Part shown: positions 33,108-47,359 of the stretch, piece by piece
Layout of the letters: each line of letters begins with the position of its first letter
Position numbering within the stretch: the stretch's first letter is position 1
DNA from: LMUY01 sp964247705
GTDB taxonomy: Bacteria; Pseudomonadota; Alphaproteobacteria; Acetobacterales; Acetobacteraceae
DNA: 64,000 nucleotides
Assembly (NCBI GenBank): GCA_964247705.1
Contig: CAXTVQ010000021.1
Location: 1 to 64,000 of the forward strand
Reading direction: 5' to 3'
Program-made: the position numbers and the translations under genes
Notes under the pieces: model-generated
What the model saw: the letters and a program-made list of their open reading frames with translations, nothing else
Databases searched by the model: none
What the model was told of the DNA's origin: nothing

Positions 33108-35048
33108 ATGAGCACGAGCCACGATGCGTTGGCCGATCTGATCGACCAGAAGCTGCAAGCGCTACCCCCGCGGTGGCAGTCGGCGCGGCAAAAGGCCTTG
33201 CTGGCGCAGGCACGCCAGGCCGAGGCCGCCGGGATCGACGAGTACTGGGTGTGGGCGGCCCGCCAGTTCCGCTGGTCCGAGCCGTGGCACACCGTGCGCA
33301 CCGGCGGCTTGACCGATGTGCGTTACTTCGAGGGCGGCACCCTCAACGTCGCCGACAACTGCGTCGATCGTCATGCCGAAAACCCGGCGCGTGCTGATAG
33401 CCCGGCCGTGATCTGGGAAGGCGAGGACGGCGCCGTCCGCACGCTCACCTACCGCATGCTGCGCGACCAGGTGGCACGATGCGCCAACGCCCTGAAGGAA
33501 CTGGGAGTCGGGCGCGGTGACGTGGTGGCGATCTATCTGCCCAACCTGCCGGAGGCGTTCGTCGCGATACACGCCTGCAACCGGATCGGCGCTATCTACA
33601 CCGTGCTGTTCTCCGGTTTCTCGGCGGAGGCGGTCGGGCTGCGGCTGCTCACCTCGCGCGCGGCCTGCATCATCACCGCCGACATCAGCTACCGCCGCGG
33701 CCGCAGGGTGCCCTTGCTCGAGAACGTGCGCTCCGCGCGTGTCGGTGCAACGGCGTTGCGCCACGTGATCGTCGTCGACCGGTCCGGCAACGACGCGCCG
33801 TTGCTATCGGGTGAGACCGGGTGGGCGCCGCTGATGGAGCGGCAATCGGCCGACTGCCCCTGCGTGCCGCTTGGCGCCAATGACCCGGCATTCCTGATCT
33901 TCACCAGCGGCACGGAGTCCCGGCCCAAGGGCGTGGTGCACAGCGCCGCCGGGTTCCTGATCGGCACCTGGGCCAACGTGCAGTGGCAGGTGGGATTGGA
34001 GCCGGACGACGTGTATTGGTGCGCCGCCGATGTCGGCTGGCTCACCTTTCCGATCCAGGCGGTGATCGGCGGACTGGCGCATGGCGGCACGATCCTGTGC
34101 TATGAGGGCGCGCTGGATACGCCCTCGCCGATGCGCCTCTACGAGATCGCGGCCCGGCACAAAGTGACCAAGATCCTGATCGCCCCCACCGCGTTGCGCA
34201 TGTTGCGGGCGCTGGGCGACGACGTCGCCGCGGCCAATCCGCTGCCCGACCTGAAACTGGTGACCGTGCAAGGCGAGCCGCTGGATGCCGAGACCTTCCA
34301 TTGGGTCAGCAACCATCTGGGTAGCAACGGCGTGCCCGTGGTGAACGCGTACGGCCAAACCGAAACGGGGTCGACATGGACCTATCCCGTATATGGCGTG
34401 GACGACCTGAAGGCAGGATCGGCTGGCCGGCCGGTGCCTGGGCATTGCTGCCAGGTGGTGGACGATGCCGGGCACCCGGTGGCCACCGGGGTACGCGGCA
34501 ACCTGGTGTTGACGCAGCCCTTCCCCACGCTGGCCCGGACCATTTGGGACGACCACCCCCGCTATCTCGCCACATATTTTGACCGCGAGGGCACGTTCTA
34601 CCGCACGTCGGACGAAGCCGTGGTGGATGCCGATGGCCACATCTGGGTGCTCGGCCGTGCCGACGACGTCATCAACGTGGCGGCACACCGGATCAGCACG
34701 ATGGAGATCGAGTCGGCCGCGAGCGCCGAGCCCGGCGTGGCCGAGGCCGCCGTGGTCGGCATTCGCCACGCCATCAAGGGCATGGTGCCCGTCGCCTTCA
34801 TCACGTTGCGTGCGGATGCGGACGCGGCGAAGGTACAGCGTGCCCTGATGCTCTCCGTGGAGAAAGCGATCGGCGGCATCGCAAGGTTGGAGCGGGTCTA
34901 CGTGCTGGGAGCGATGCCGAAAACGCGCGCAGGCAAAATCATGCGCCGCTTGTTGCGCGAAGCGGCGGAGACGGGGAGCATCCGCGGCGACACGAGTGGT
35001 CTGGAGGATCTGGCGTCCGTAACGATGCTGCTGGAGGCGGTTGCCTGA
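33108..35048 (+). CDS. Acyl-CoA synthetase, acetyl/propionyl-CoA synthetase-like
   Basis: A 646-residue AMP-forming ligase of the Acs/PrpE class. It has the N-terminal FEGGTLNVADNCVDRH block, the P-loop FTSGTESRPKGVVHS, the adenylation motif YGQTETGSTW, a YRTSDEA hinge region, and the C-terminal catalytic lysine in KTRAGKIMRR. The class activates short acids (acetate, propionate, sometimes branched acids) with ATP. It lies 21 bases after the racemase, with GGGAG before the ATG, so it may activate the pathway's starting acid or recycle propionate released from methyl-branched chains. Confidence 0.92.
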   Translation: MSTSHDALADLIDQKLQALPPRWQSARQKALLAQARQAEAAGIDEYWVWAARQFRWSEPWHTVRTGGLTDVRYFEGGTLNVADNCVDRHAENPARADSPAVIWEGEDGAVRTLTYRMLRDQVARCANALKELGVGRGDVVAIYLPNLPEAFVAIHACNRIGAIYTVLFSGFSAEAVGLRLLTSRAACIITADISYRRGRRVPLLENVRSARVGATALRHVIVVDRSGNDAPLLSGETGWAPLMERQSADCPCVPLGANDPAFLIFTSGTESRPKGVVHSAAGFLIGTWANVQWQVGLEPDDVYWCAADVGWLTFPIQAVIGGLAHGGTILCYEGALDTPSPMRLYEIAARHKVTKILIAPTALRMLRALGDDVAAANPLPDLKLVTVQGEPLDAETFHWVSNHLGSNGVPVVNAYGQTETGSTWTYPVYGVDDLKAGSAGRPVPGHCCQVVDDAGHPVATGVRGNLVLTQPFPTLARTIWDDHPRYLATYFDREGTFYRTSDEAVVDADGHIWVLGRADDVINVAAHRISTMEIESAASAEPGVAEAAVVGIRHAIKGMVPVAFITLRADADAAKVQRALMLSVEKAIGGIARLERVYVLGAMPKTRAGKIMRRLLREAAETGSIRGDTSGLEDLASVTMLLEAVA

Positions 35049-35240
35049 AAGGTTCGGAGTATTACGGCAGGCGCACTGCCCCGCCACCAACGGGCACCCG
35101 CCCTGGTTCAACGGGCGAACGGCGTCCTCCGCCGGGATGCGGCGGATTGCTTTGTATGGCCGCCCCGCTGCATTCCGGCACGATCTGACCGGACGGCCGT
35201 TCGGCTGCCATCGTGGCCGGCTTGACGCGCGGTAGCCGAC

Positions 35241-35262
35241 CTGCCTAACACTTGTAAGGTAG
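35241..35262. promoter_or_regulatory. Imperfect palindrome with CCTAACACTTGTAAGG, probable TetR operator and promoter
   Basis: Eight of eleven mirror positions over 22 bases pair. The core matches the site at 31887 as CCTAAC-N4-GTWAG. It ends 14 bases before the TetR GTG start. A TTGACG at 35222-35227, 18 bases before TAACAC at 35246, could be the promoter, which would put the operator across the -10 element, as expected for autorepression. Confidence 0.55.
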
Positions 35263-35276
35263 CGGGAAGGCTGACG

Positions 35277-35903
35277 GTGGCCGGTTTATCCGAGGAAGGC
35301 GCCTCCAGGCGTCACGTGCTCGACTGCGCGGCACGCTTGTTCAGCCGTGAAGGCTACGCTGCCGTAAGCCTGCGTGGCATCGCCGCGGAAAGCGGTATGA
35401 AGGCCGGCAGCCTGTATTACCATTTCGAATCCAAAGAAGTCATCGTCGTCGAGATACTGAACATCGGCGTGCTGCGCGTGCACGAGGCCGTGCAGCAAGC
35501 CGTTGCGGCCCTGCCGCCGGACGGGCCGGCGACGCAGGCGATCGTCGCGGCGATCGAGGCGCATCTCCGAGCCCTGCACGAGGCAGGGGACTACACCTCC
35601 GCGAACATCCGGATCTTCGGCCAGGTCCCGCACTCGATCCGTGAGGCGCACATGGCCGTGCGCCGGTCGTACGAGGCGATGTGGGCCGAACTGCTTCGCC
35701 GCGGCGTGAAGTCGGGCGAATTGCGCGTCGACATCAATATCGGCAGCCTGCGCGCCTTCCTGCTTGGCGCGATGAACACGTCGCTGGAATGGCTCGAGCC
35801 GCGGCGGGGTGCCGTCGGGCGGCTCGCAAACGACTTGTCGATCATCGTCCTGAACGGCGCGATGGCTACGACGCTGCCTATCGCTGCAGCCCGGAAGGTT
35901 TGA
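35277..35903 (+). CDS. TetR family transcriptional regulator
   Basis: A 208-residue TetR repressor. The N-terminal HTH is clear: ARLFSREGYAAVSLRGIAAESGMKAGSLYYHFESKEVIV. The C-terminal helical ligand pocket (about 65-200) is divergent, as usual. The GTG start follows GGAAGG. It sits between the acyl-CoA synthetase and the carboxylase genes, so it most likely regulates this catabolic region, with an acyl-CoA intermediate as probable inducer. Matching palindromes occur just upstream of it and in the divergent promoter at 31887. Confidence 0.93.
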   Translation: MAGLSEEGASRRHVLDCAARLFSREGYAAVSLRGIAAESGMKAGSLYYHFESKEVIVVEILNIGVLRVHEAVQQAVAALPPDGPATQAIVAAIEAHLRALHEAGDYTSANIRIFGQVPHSIREAHMAVRRSYEAMWAELLRRGVKSGELRVDINIGSLRAFLLGAMNTSLEWLEPRRGAVGRLANDLSIIVLNGAMATTLPIAAARKV

Positions 35904-35905
35904 AC

Positions 35906-37507
<1,602 letters not shown>

Positions 37508-37512
37508 CCGCG

Positions 37513-39483
37513 ATGTTCGAATCCGTCCTGATCGCCAACCGTGGCGAGATCGCCTGCCGCATCATCCGCACCTGCCGCCGGCTCGGCATCCGAACGATCG
37601 CAGTGTACTCCGCCGCCGACGCGGATGCCCTGCATGTGGCCATGGCCGACGAGAGCCACGCCATCGGACCGGCCGAGGCTGCGCGGAGTTATCTGCGGCC
37701 CGAAGCCATCGTTGCGGCGGCCCTGGCCCATGGCGCCAGCGCGATCCATCCGGGTTACGGCTTCCTGTCCGAGCGGGTGGAACTGGCGGAGTTGTGCGAG
37801 GCGAACGCTATTACCTGGGTTGGTCCCTCGCCGCGCTGCATTGCCTCCATGGGGTCGAAGATCCAATCCAAACGCCTGGCCGCCGAGCATGGCGTGCCGA
37901 GCGTGCCCGGTTACCATGGCGACGACCAGACGCCGGAACGGCTGCGCCGGGAGGCGGAAGCGATCGGGTTTCCCGTGCTGATCAAAGCGAGCGCGGGCGG
38001 CGGCGGTCGCGGGATGCGGCGAGTGGAGGACAGGGACCGCTTCCTCGAGGATCTTGCCACCGCGAAGGCGGAGGCGATGGCGGCCTTTGGCGATGACCGG
38101 ATCCTGCTGGAACGCTTCATCGCCCGCCCGCGCCACCTGGAAGTGCAGCTTGCCGGGGACAAGCACGGCGGCGTGGTGCACCTGTTCGAGCGCGAGTGTT
38201 CGATCCAACGCAACTACCAGAAGTTGGTGGAGGAGGCGCCGGCTGCTCACTTGCCAGCCGAGGCCCGCACCCGTCTGCTGGAGGCTGCGGTCCGGCTTGG
38301 CCGCGCCATCGGCTACGACTCACTCGGCACGGTGGAGTTCATTCTCGAAGCAGGCGGATCCCAGCCGTATTTCTTGGAGATGAACACCCGGCTGCAGGTC
38401 GAGCACCCGGTGACAGAGCTGATCACCGGGCTTGATCTGGTGGAGCTGCAACTGCGCATCGCCGCGGGTGAGCCGCTTCCCATGCGGCAGGAGGATGTCA
38501 TCGAACAGGGTGTCGCGGTCGAGCTTCGCCTCAACGCCGAAGACCCCGCCGCGGGGTTCAGCCCGCAACTCGGCCGCGTGTCGGACTACCACGAACCGTC
38601 CGGACCCGGCGTGCGTATCGACAGCGGTATCCGCAAGGGCAGCGAGGTCACCCCGTTCTACGACTCCATGTTGCTGAAGCTGATCGCGCACGGTCCCACC
38701 CGGGTAGCAGCAGTCAGGCGGCTGGACAGGGCGTTGCGCCGGCTGGTGGTGCTTGGCGTCGGCACCAACCAGGCTTTCCTGCGCGACATTCTCGGCAACC
38801 CGGCCTTCCAAACGGTACTGACCACACAGTTCATCCCGGAGACGTTCCCGGATGGATGGGCGGCCCCCCGTCCCACGCCCGCTTTGCTTGGCGCCGCCGC
38901 AATTGCCATGGCACAGCAATGCCGGACCGAGATCGAGCAGGAAGCACCCGGCGCGTGGGGAACCCTGGTGGGCTTCCGGACGGCAACACGGGCCGGCTTG
39001 CCCGGGCGTTGCCGCATGCAGGTCCAGGCGCAATCCTCCGACCCGGTGACGATCGATGTGATCGTGACGCCGGACGGTCTACGGGCCGTTCTGGATAGTG
39101 CGGTGCTGGAGGCGTGTCCAGGCGTCGTTGCGTTACAGGTCGAGGGCCGCACAGTGCGCGCAATGAGCGATGGCGCGGCCTGGACGATCACCGCCACGCC
39201 GCTGGTGCAGGCGCTGGGGCGTCAGGAAGCCCATGCATCGGCCAGCGGCGCCGACGTTTTCGCCGCCATGCCGGGATTGATAGCGCAAGTGCTGGTGACG
39301 CCGGGCCAGGTGGTAGGGGGCGGCGATGTGGTGATCGTTCAGGAGGCGATGAAGCTGATGCAACCGCTGACCGCCAACGTCGACGGCACGGTGCGGACGG
39401 TTCAATGCACCGTGGGCCAGATCGTCACTGGTGGCGCACTGTTGGTCGAAATCGAGGCACTGCCGGGTCCGGGGATAGCCTGA
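37513..39483 (+). CDS. Acyl-CoA carboxylase biotin carboxylase/BCCP subunit (MCC alpha-like)
   Basis: A 656-residue protein. Residues 1-450 are a biotin carboxylase (IANRGEIACRIIRTCRRLGI, HPGYGFLSE, the ATP-grasp GGGGRGMR, EMNTRLQVEHPVTE). The middle links to a BT-type domain, and the last 75 residues are a biotin carrier domain whose biotinyl lysine is K614 in EAMKLM. With the preceding beta subunit it forms an MCC-like holoenzyme in the cytoplasm. It ends the plus-strand operon, six bases from the convergent MaoC gene end. A biotin protein ligase elsewhere must load it. Confidence 0.94.
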   Translation: MFESVLIANRGEIACRIIRTCRRLGIRTIAVYSAADADALHVAMADESHAIGPAEAARSYLRPEAIVAAALAHGASAIHPGYGFLSERVELAELCEANAITWVGPSPRCIASMGSKIQSKRLAAEHGVPSVPGYHGDDQTPERLRREAEAIGFPVLIKASAGGGGRGMRRVEDRDRFLEDLATAKAEAMAAFGDDRILLERFIARPRHLEVQLAGDKHGGVVHLFERECSIQRNYQKLVEEAPAAHLPAEARTRLLEAAVRLGRAIGYDSLGTVEFILEAGGSQPYFLEMNTRLQVEHPVTELITGLDLVELQLRIAAGEPLPMRQEDVIEQGVAVELRLNAEDPAAGFSPQLGRVSDYHEPSGPGVRIDSGIRKGSEVTPFYDSMLLKLIAHGPTRVAAVRRLDRALRRLVVLGVGTNQAFLRDILGNPAFQTVLTTQFIPETFPDGWAAPRPTPALLGAAAIAMAQQCRTEIEQEAPGAWGTLVGFRTATRAGLPGRCRMQVQAQSSDPVTIDVIVTPDGLRAVLDSAVLEACPGVVALQVEGRTVRAMSDGAAWTITATPLVQALGRQEAHASASGADVFAAMPGLIAQVLVTPGQVVGGGDVVIVQEAMKLMQPLTANVDGTVRTVQCTVGQIVTGGALLVEIEALPGPGIA

Positions 39484-39489
39484 CGGCGT

Positions 39490-39936
39490 CTACGACGCGG
39501 GCGCGCGCCGCATCAGCAGACGGCACGAGCCGGCCTGGGTGGTCTCGCCGTGCTGGTTCACCATGTCGATGCTGAGACCGACGACGCCGCGATCCTGCTG
39601 CTTGGAGGGACGCGCCTCCGTCGCCGCGATCTGGGCATGCAGCGTGTCGCCAGCGCGGACCGGCGCTCTGAATTCCCACTGGACGGACAGCAGGGCGATG
39701 ACCGTGCCGTCGATCAGGTCCAGCCGCGATGCCAGGCCAAAGGCCAGTCCTATGCCGAACGGGCCGTGCGCGATGCGGGTGCCGAACTGCGTCGTGGCGG
39801 CGAACACCGCATCGGTATGAACCGGGTTGTAGTCCCCCGTGAGGCCGGCAAACGTGCCGATATCGCCCTCGGTGATCGTGCGGCCTGGCGTACGGAACGT
39901 GGCACCGGGAGTGAACTGCTCGAAATACATGCCCAT
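39490..39936 (-). CDS. MaoC-like enoyl-CoA hydratase, third copy
   Basis: A 148-residue hot-dog protein starting MGMYFEQFTPGATFRTPGRTITEGDI. The full hydratase motif is present: LTGDYNPVHTDAVFAATTQFG (D35, H40). The class catalyses R-specific hydration of enoyl-CoA. It is downstream of the second ligase by 11 bases and convergent to the carboxylase genes. No crotonase-type 3-methylglutaconyl-CoA hydratase lies in the cluster, so one of these MaoC proteins may fill that step, which is inference. Confidence 0.88.
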   Translation of the reverse strand: MGMYFEQFTPGATFRTPGRTITEGDIGTFAGLTGDYNPVHTDAVFAATTQFGTRIAHGPFGIGLAFGLASRLDLIDGTVIALLSVQWEFRAPVRAGDTLHAQIAATEARPSKQQDRGVVGLSIDMVNQHGETTQAGSCRLLMRRAPAS

Positions 39937-39947
39937 GCTTGTCGCTC

Positions 39948-41564
39948 CTAAACGCCCGTGCCGCGGCTGCGCAACTCGCGGCGCATGATCTTGCCCGTGA
40001 TCGTCATCGGGAGTTCGCTCAGGAACTCGATCTCGCGCGGGTATTCATGCCCTGACAGCCGGGTCTTCACGTAAGCCTGGATGTCGGCGACCAGGGCCTG
40101 GCCGGGCTCGAAGCCGTCCCGCGGCACCACGAAGGCCTTGACCACCTCGCCGCGGATCGCGTCGGGCACGCCGATGACCGCGACCATGGACACCGCCGGA
40201 TGGCCTGACACGCAACTCTCGACCTCGTCCGGGCCGATGCGGTAGCCGGCGCTGATGATCACGTCATCGTCGCGGCCGTGGAACCAGAAATAGCCGGCAT
40301 CGTCGCACACGCCGATGTCGCCGGTCAGCAGCCAGTCGCCGCGGAACTTGCGCGCCGTCGCCTCCGGGTTGCGCCAGTATTCCAGGAACATCACTGGATC
40401 CGGTGCGCGCACCGCGATGGACCCGGCGGTGCCGAACGGCAGGACCATACCGTCCTCATCGATCACTGCGACCTCGTGCCCGGGGATCGCACGGCCCATC
40501 GAGCCGTCCCGCGTCGGCATCAACGTGGCGCAGTTGCCGATCACCAAATTGCACTCGGTCTGGCCGTAGAACTCGTTGATGGTGACGCCGAAGGTCTCGC
40601 GGCCCCACTCCAGCATGTCCACGCCCAACCGCTCGCCGCCGCTGGCCACGCTGCGCATCTGCACGGGGGCTCGATGCACCGCTTGCTGCCGCATGATCTT
40701 CAGCGCGGTCGGCGGCATGAACGCGTTGCGGATGCCGTGCCGCGACAGCAGGTCGAACGCGATGTCCGCGTCGAATTTCGGCAGGCGGCAGGCGAGCACG
40801 GGGACCGCGTGGTACAGCGCCGGCAGCAAAACGTCGAACAATCCGCCAGCCCAGGCCCAATCCGCCGGCGTCCAGATGCGGTCACCGGGCTGCGGGAAGA
40901 AGTCATGCGGGAACTCGACGCCCGGAAGCATGCCGAGCAGGACGCGGTGGGCATGCAGCACGCCCTTAGGCTGACCCGTCGTGCCGGACGTATAGAGGAT
41001 GAGCGCCGGGTCGTCCGCCGCCGTTTCGATGCAGGCGTGGCTGGACGAGGCGCGGGCAACCAGGTCGTGGAAGCCGGGCACGCGCTCCCCCCGTCCGCCG
41101 TCGACGTTTATCACCGCGCGCAGCCCAGCCAGGCTCGGCCAGATCGGTTCGATCTTTGCCAGGCCCGCATCTGCGGTGACGACGATGCACGCCCCGCTGT
41201 CGCGGAGGCGGTATTCGATGGCCTCCGGTCCGAACAGGTTGAATAGCGGCAGGGCGATAGCGCCCATGCGGTAGGCGGCAAGATGGGCGATCAAGGTCTC
41301 CGGCCCCTGCGGCAACAGGATGGCGACCCGGTCCCCCCGTGCCACGCCCAAGGCCAGCAAGGCGTTCGCGAAACGGCTGGACAGGCCGAGGAGATCCTCG
41401 AACGAGTAGCGCGTCACGGCGCCGGTGGCGTCTTGGTAGATGAGCGCCTCCCGCCCTGCTCCGACGTGACGGTCGCAGATAGCGTGGGCAATGTTGAAGA
41501 GACGCGGCGCCGGCCATGCGAAGCGGCTTACAGTCTCCTGGTAATCGGCGGCTCGGATCAGCAT
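39948..41564 (-). CDS. AMP-dependent acyl-CoA synthetase, medium-chain type
   Basis: A 538-residue ligase. The P-loop LYTSGTTGQPKGVLHAH, the EFYGQTECN adenine-binding motif, TGDIGVCDDAGYFWFHGRDDDVIISAGYRIGP and the terminal lysine in TITGKIMRRELR are all intact. The length and GYRIGPDEVE hinge fit medium-chain or branched acyl-CoA synthetases. The start at 41564 (MLIRAADYQ) is preferred to the open frame to 41714, which has an unnatural composition. A 10-base palindrome, CAAACGTTTG, lies at 41606-41615 upstream. It forms a two-gene operon with the third MaoC. Confidence 0.9.
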   Translation of the reverse strand: MLIRAADYQETVSRFAWPAPRLFNIAHAICDRHVGAGREALIYQDATGAVTRYSFEDLLGLSSRFANALLALGVARGDRVAILLPQGPETLIAHLAAYRMGAIALPLFNLFGPEAIEYRLRDSGACIVVTADAGLAKIEPIWPSLAGLRAVINVDGGRGERVPGFHDLVARASSSHACIETAADDPALILYTSGTTGQPKGVLHAHRVLLGMLPGVEFPHDFFPQPGDRIWTPADWAWAGGLFDVLLPALYHAVPVLACRLPKFDADIAFDLLSRHGIRNAFMPPTALKIMRQQAVHRAPVQMRSVASGGERLGVDMLEWGRETFGVTINEFYGQTECNLVIGNCATLMPTRDGSMGRAIPGHEVAVIDEDGMVLPFGTAGSIAVRAPDPVMFLEYWRNPEATARKFRGDWLLTGDIGVCDDAGYFWFHGRDDDVIISAGYRIGPDEVESCVSGHPAVSMVAVIGVPDAIRGEVVKAFVVPRDGFEPGQALVADIQAYVKTRLSGHEYPREIEFLSELPMTITGKIMRRELRSRGTGV

Positions 41565-41605
41565 CTCGGTTTCCTGCAGGTGTGGGCCGATCTGCGCCAG
41601 CCTAC

Positions 41606-41615
41606 CAAACGTTTG
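41606..41615. promoter_or_regulatory. Palindrome CAAACGTTTG upstream of the second ligase
   Basis: A perfect 10-base palindrome 42 bases before the ligase ATG. Its half-site resembles those of fatty-acid TetR regulators but has no spacer, and it does not match the CCTAAC-N4-GTWAG sites in the same region. It could be chance. Confidence 0.3.
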
Positions 41616-41777
41616 ACCGCACGACGCTAGCTGGGCGCGTAAAGCGGCGCAACGTGACGTGCTACGCGGGGCGCCAGCGCCGCTCAGGCGCTTGGGACGC
41701 ATGCCAACTGGCAATCACCCTCCACCGCAAGGCCCGGCTAGTATCCGCAAGCCTGTATCCGGCGGCTTTGATGCACT

Positions 41778-45017
<3,240 letters not shown>

Positions 45018-45155
45018 TCTGTCTCCGGGGCTGCGCGGCCGGCCTGGCGCCGGGCGTGTTCATTAAAAAGCCGAGAACGCAGGCGCAGTTCCGGAGCGGG
45101 CTTCCGGGATCATTTCCGGGGTCTATGGCGCTGCCCGGGGCGGACGGTTTGCACC

Positions 45156-45791
45156 CTACGATTGCTTGTATTTGGTGATGAAAGCTTCGGCGGACAGGCC
45201 GCGGAAATCGGCCATCGCCGCCCGCAGGCGGTCCCGGTCCCAGTTCCACCAAGCGATGCGCTCGAGTGCATCGGACACCGCCTCGGGGAAGCGGGGGCGC
45301 AGCACGCGGGCCGGGTTGCCGACGACGATGGTCCAGGCCGGCACGTCCTTCGTCACGATGGCGCCCGCGCCCGCCACCGCGCCATTGCCCATGCAGACAC
45401 CCGGCAAGACCACGGCGCCGTGCCCGATCCACACGTCATGGCCGAGCGTGCAGCGGAACGAGCGGCGCCAGTCAAAGAACGCCGGGTCGTCGTCGCCAAG
45501 GCCGTAGGCGCTGCTGCGGTAGGTGAAGTGGTTCATCGCGACCCGCTCGACGGGGTGATTGCCCGGGTTGATTCGGGTGTGGGCAGCGATGGAGCAGAAC
45601 TTGCCGACATCCGTGTATATGATGTCGCTGTCGTTCACGACGTAGGAGAAGTCCCCAAAGGTGCACTCGGCGACTTTGGTGCGGGCGCCGACTTCGCAAT
45701 AGCAGCCGAACGAGGTGTCCCGCACGCTGGCGGTGCGGTGGATGTCCGGTTCGGCGCCGAGATTTTTGGTGGAGGCGGGATCGGGCGGCAT
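45156..45791 (-). CDS. Hexapeptide-repeat acetyltransferase, phosphonate-metabolism (phn) type
   Basis: A 211-residue left-handed beta-helix transferase. The pattern GARTKVAECTFGDFSYVVNDSDIIYTDVGKFCSIAAHTRINPGNHPVER, then FTYRSSAYGLGDDD, FDWRRSF and GHDVWIGHGAVVLPGV, matches the hexapeptide proteins usually found in phosphonate operons, with the usual C-terminal AWWNWDRDRLR helix. No other phn genes occur in the window. Its ATG overlaps the stop of the upstream FAD-linked oxidase (TGATG), so it may acetylate a hydroxy- or amino-acid made or used there. Function in this context is unknown. Confidence 0.85.
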   Translation of the reverse strand: MPPDPASTKNLGAEPDIHRTASVRDTSFGCYCEVGARTKVAECTFGDFSYVVNDSDIIYTDVGKFCSIAAHTRINPGNHPVERVAMNHFTYRSSAYGLGDDDPAFFDWRRSFRCTLGHDVWIGHGAVVLPGVCMGNGAVAGAGAIVTKDVPAWTIVVGNPARVLRPRFPEAVSDALERIAWWNWDRDRLRAAMADFRGLSAEAFITKYKQS

Positions 45792-47170
45792 CAGTTCAGG
45801 AACAGCTTGCCCGGGTTCATGATCCCGTGCGGGTCCAATGCGACCTTCACCGAGCGCATCACGTCCAGCACGTCAGTGCCCACCTCCTGCTCCAGGAACT
45901 CGCGCTTGCCGATGCCGATGCCGTGCTCGCCGCTGCAACTGCCCTCAAGCGCCAGGGCGCGGGCGACGATCTTGCGGTCCAGCGCCCAGGCCCGCTCCAG
46001 CCCATCCGCACCCGGCGGCACCAGGATCACGGTGTGGAAGTTGCCATCACCGACATGGCCCACGATCGGCGCGGACAGGCCGGATTCGACGATGTCCGCC
46101 TTGGCACCCAGGATCAGGTCCGCCAGCCGGCTGATCGGGACGATGGCGTCCGTGGTGACTCCTTTGCAGCCGGGTTGGGAGGCGAGGGCGGCCCAGTAGG
46201 CGTCGTGCCGCGCCTGCCACAGCCGGTTGCGCTGCTCGGCGCTGCTGGCCCACTGGAAGCCGCTGGCGCCGTAGTCGGCGGCGATCTGCTGCGCCATCTC
46301 CGCCTGTTCCTGAACACCGGCGGCGGTGCCGTCGAACTCGAAGAACAGGGTGGGGACGGGGGCTAGCGCGTCGAGCTTCGAGTAGCTGATGCAGGCGGCC
46401 ATCTGCACTTCGTCCAGCAGCTCGATCCGCGCGACCGGGATGCCGGCGGCCAGCACGGTCATCACGGTTTCGACCGCGCCGGCCAAGGTTTCGAACTGGC
46501 AGACCGCGGCGGATTGCGCCTCCGGGATGCCGTGCAGGCGAAGCTGGATCTCGGTGATGATGCCCAGCGTGCCTTCGGAACCGATGAACAGCCGGGTCAG
46601 GTCATAGCCGGTGGCAGCCTTGCGCACCCGGCCGCCGGTGTTGATCACCCGCCCGTCCGCGAGCACGACGGTGAGGCCGAGCACGTTGTCGCGGATGGTG
46701 CCATACCGCACGGCGTTGGTGCCGCTGGCCCGTGTCGCGCACATGCCGCCCAGCGTACATTCGCTGCCAGGGTCGACGGGGAAAAATAGCCCCTGGTCGC
46801 GGAGGTGGGCGTTGAGCTGCTGCCGGGTCACGCCGGCTTGCACCCGGCAGTCCATGTCCGGCGCGTTGACCTGCAGCACGGCAGTCATCTGCGCGAGGTC
46901 CAGGCTGATTCCGCCGCGCACGGGCGTCACGTGACCTTCGAGCGATGTGCCGGCGCCGAATGCCACCACGGGCACGCGGTGGGCGTGGCAGAGGGCGAGC
47001 AAGCGTGAGGCTTCTTCGGTGGTGTGAATGAAAGCGACCCCGTCCGGCAGCACGGGCGGATTGGTGTCCTCGCCGTGGCTGTGCTGTTCGCGCAGGGCGG
47101 TGTTGGTGGTCATGCGGTCGCCGAGGAACTCGCCGGCGAGGGTCATGACGGCGTCGACGGGTCTGGCCAT
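45791..47170 (-). CDS. FAD-linked oxidase/dehydrogenase, D-lactate/glycolate (GlcD/Dld) type
   Basis: A 459-residue FAD-binding oxidoreductase. The PCMH FAD domain is clear (VVAFGAGTSLEGH, DPGSECTLGGMCATRASGTNAVRYGTIRDNVLG, GSEGTLGIITE), and the C-terminal cap carries SCSGEHGIGIGKREFL and PHGIMNPGKLF. It oxidises a 2-hydroxy acid and passes electrons to a quinone or cytochrome. The ATG at 47170 follows AGGAGA. It is divergent from the aldolase/dehydratase operon, across a 189-base gap, fitting a role in sugar-acid or hydroxy-acid use. Confidence 0.92.
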   Translation of the reverse strand: MARPVDAVMTLAGEFLGDRMTTNTALREQHSHGEDTNPPVLPDGVAFIHTTEEASRLLALCHAHRVPVVAFGAGTSLEGHVTPVRGGISLDLAQMTAVLQVNAPDMDCRVQAGVTRQQLNAHLRDQGLFFPVDPGSECTLGGMCATRASGTNAVRYGTIRDNVLGLTVVLADGRVINTGGRVRKAATGYDLTRLFIGSEGTLGIITEIQLRLHGIPEAQSAAVCQFETLAGAVETVMTVLAAGIPVARIELLDEVQMAACISYSKLDALAPVPTLFFEFDGTAAGVQEQAEMAQQIAADYGASGFQWASSAEQRNRLWQARHDAYWAALASQPGCKGVTTDAIVPISRLADLILGAKADIVESGLSAPIVGHVGDGNFHTVILVPPGADGLERAWALDRKIVARALALEGSCSGEHGIGIGKREFLEQEVGTDVLDVMRSVKVALDPHGIMNPGKLFLN

Positions 47171-47300
47171 AGGGGCGTCTCCTGTTGGGGCAAATCTAGG
47201 CACCCGGCGAGGAGCGCGCCAGAGATCGCCATACGGATCGGCGTAACCGTCTGTGGTATGCAGGCCGCTCCGGTTGCTCGGGCGCGCTGACCGCCAGGGT

Positions 47301-47329
47301 TTGACCCCTTGGGGAGCCGCGCCTAGCCT
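47301..47329 (+). promoter_or_regulatory. Predicted sigma-70-type promoter for the aldolase operon
   Basis: TTGACC (47301-47306) and TAGCCT (47324-47329) are spaced by 17 bases, 31 bases before the aldolase ATG. A strong ribosome binding site (GAGGAGAGGAAG) follows. The -35 is good; the -10 is weak in its centre. Confidence 0.45.
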
Positions 47330-47359
47330 CTCCCTGAAGAGGAGAGGAAGAAAAGCGCC

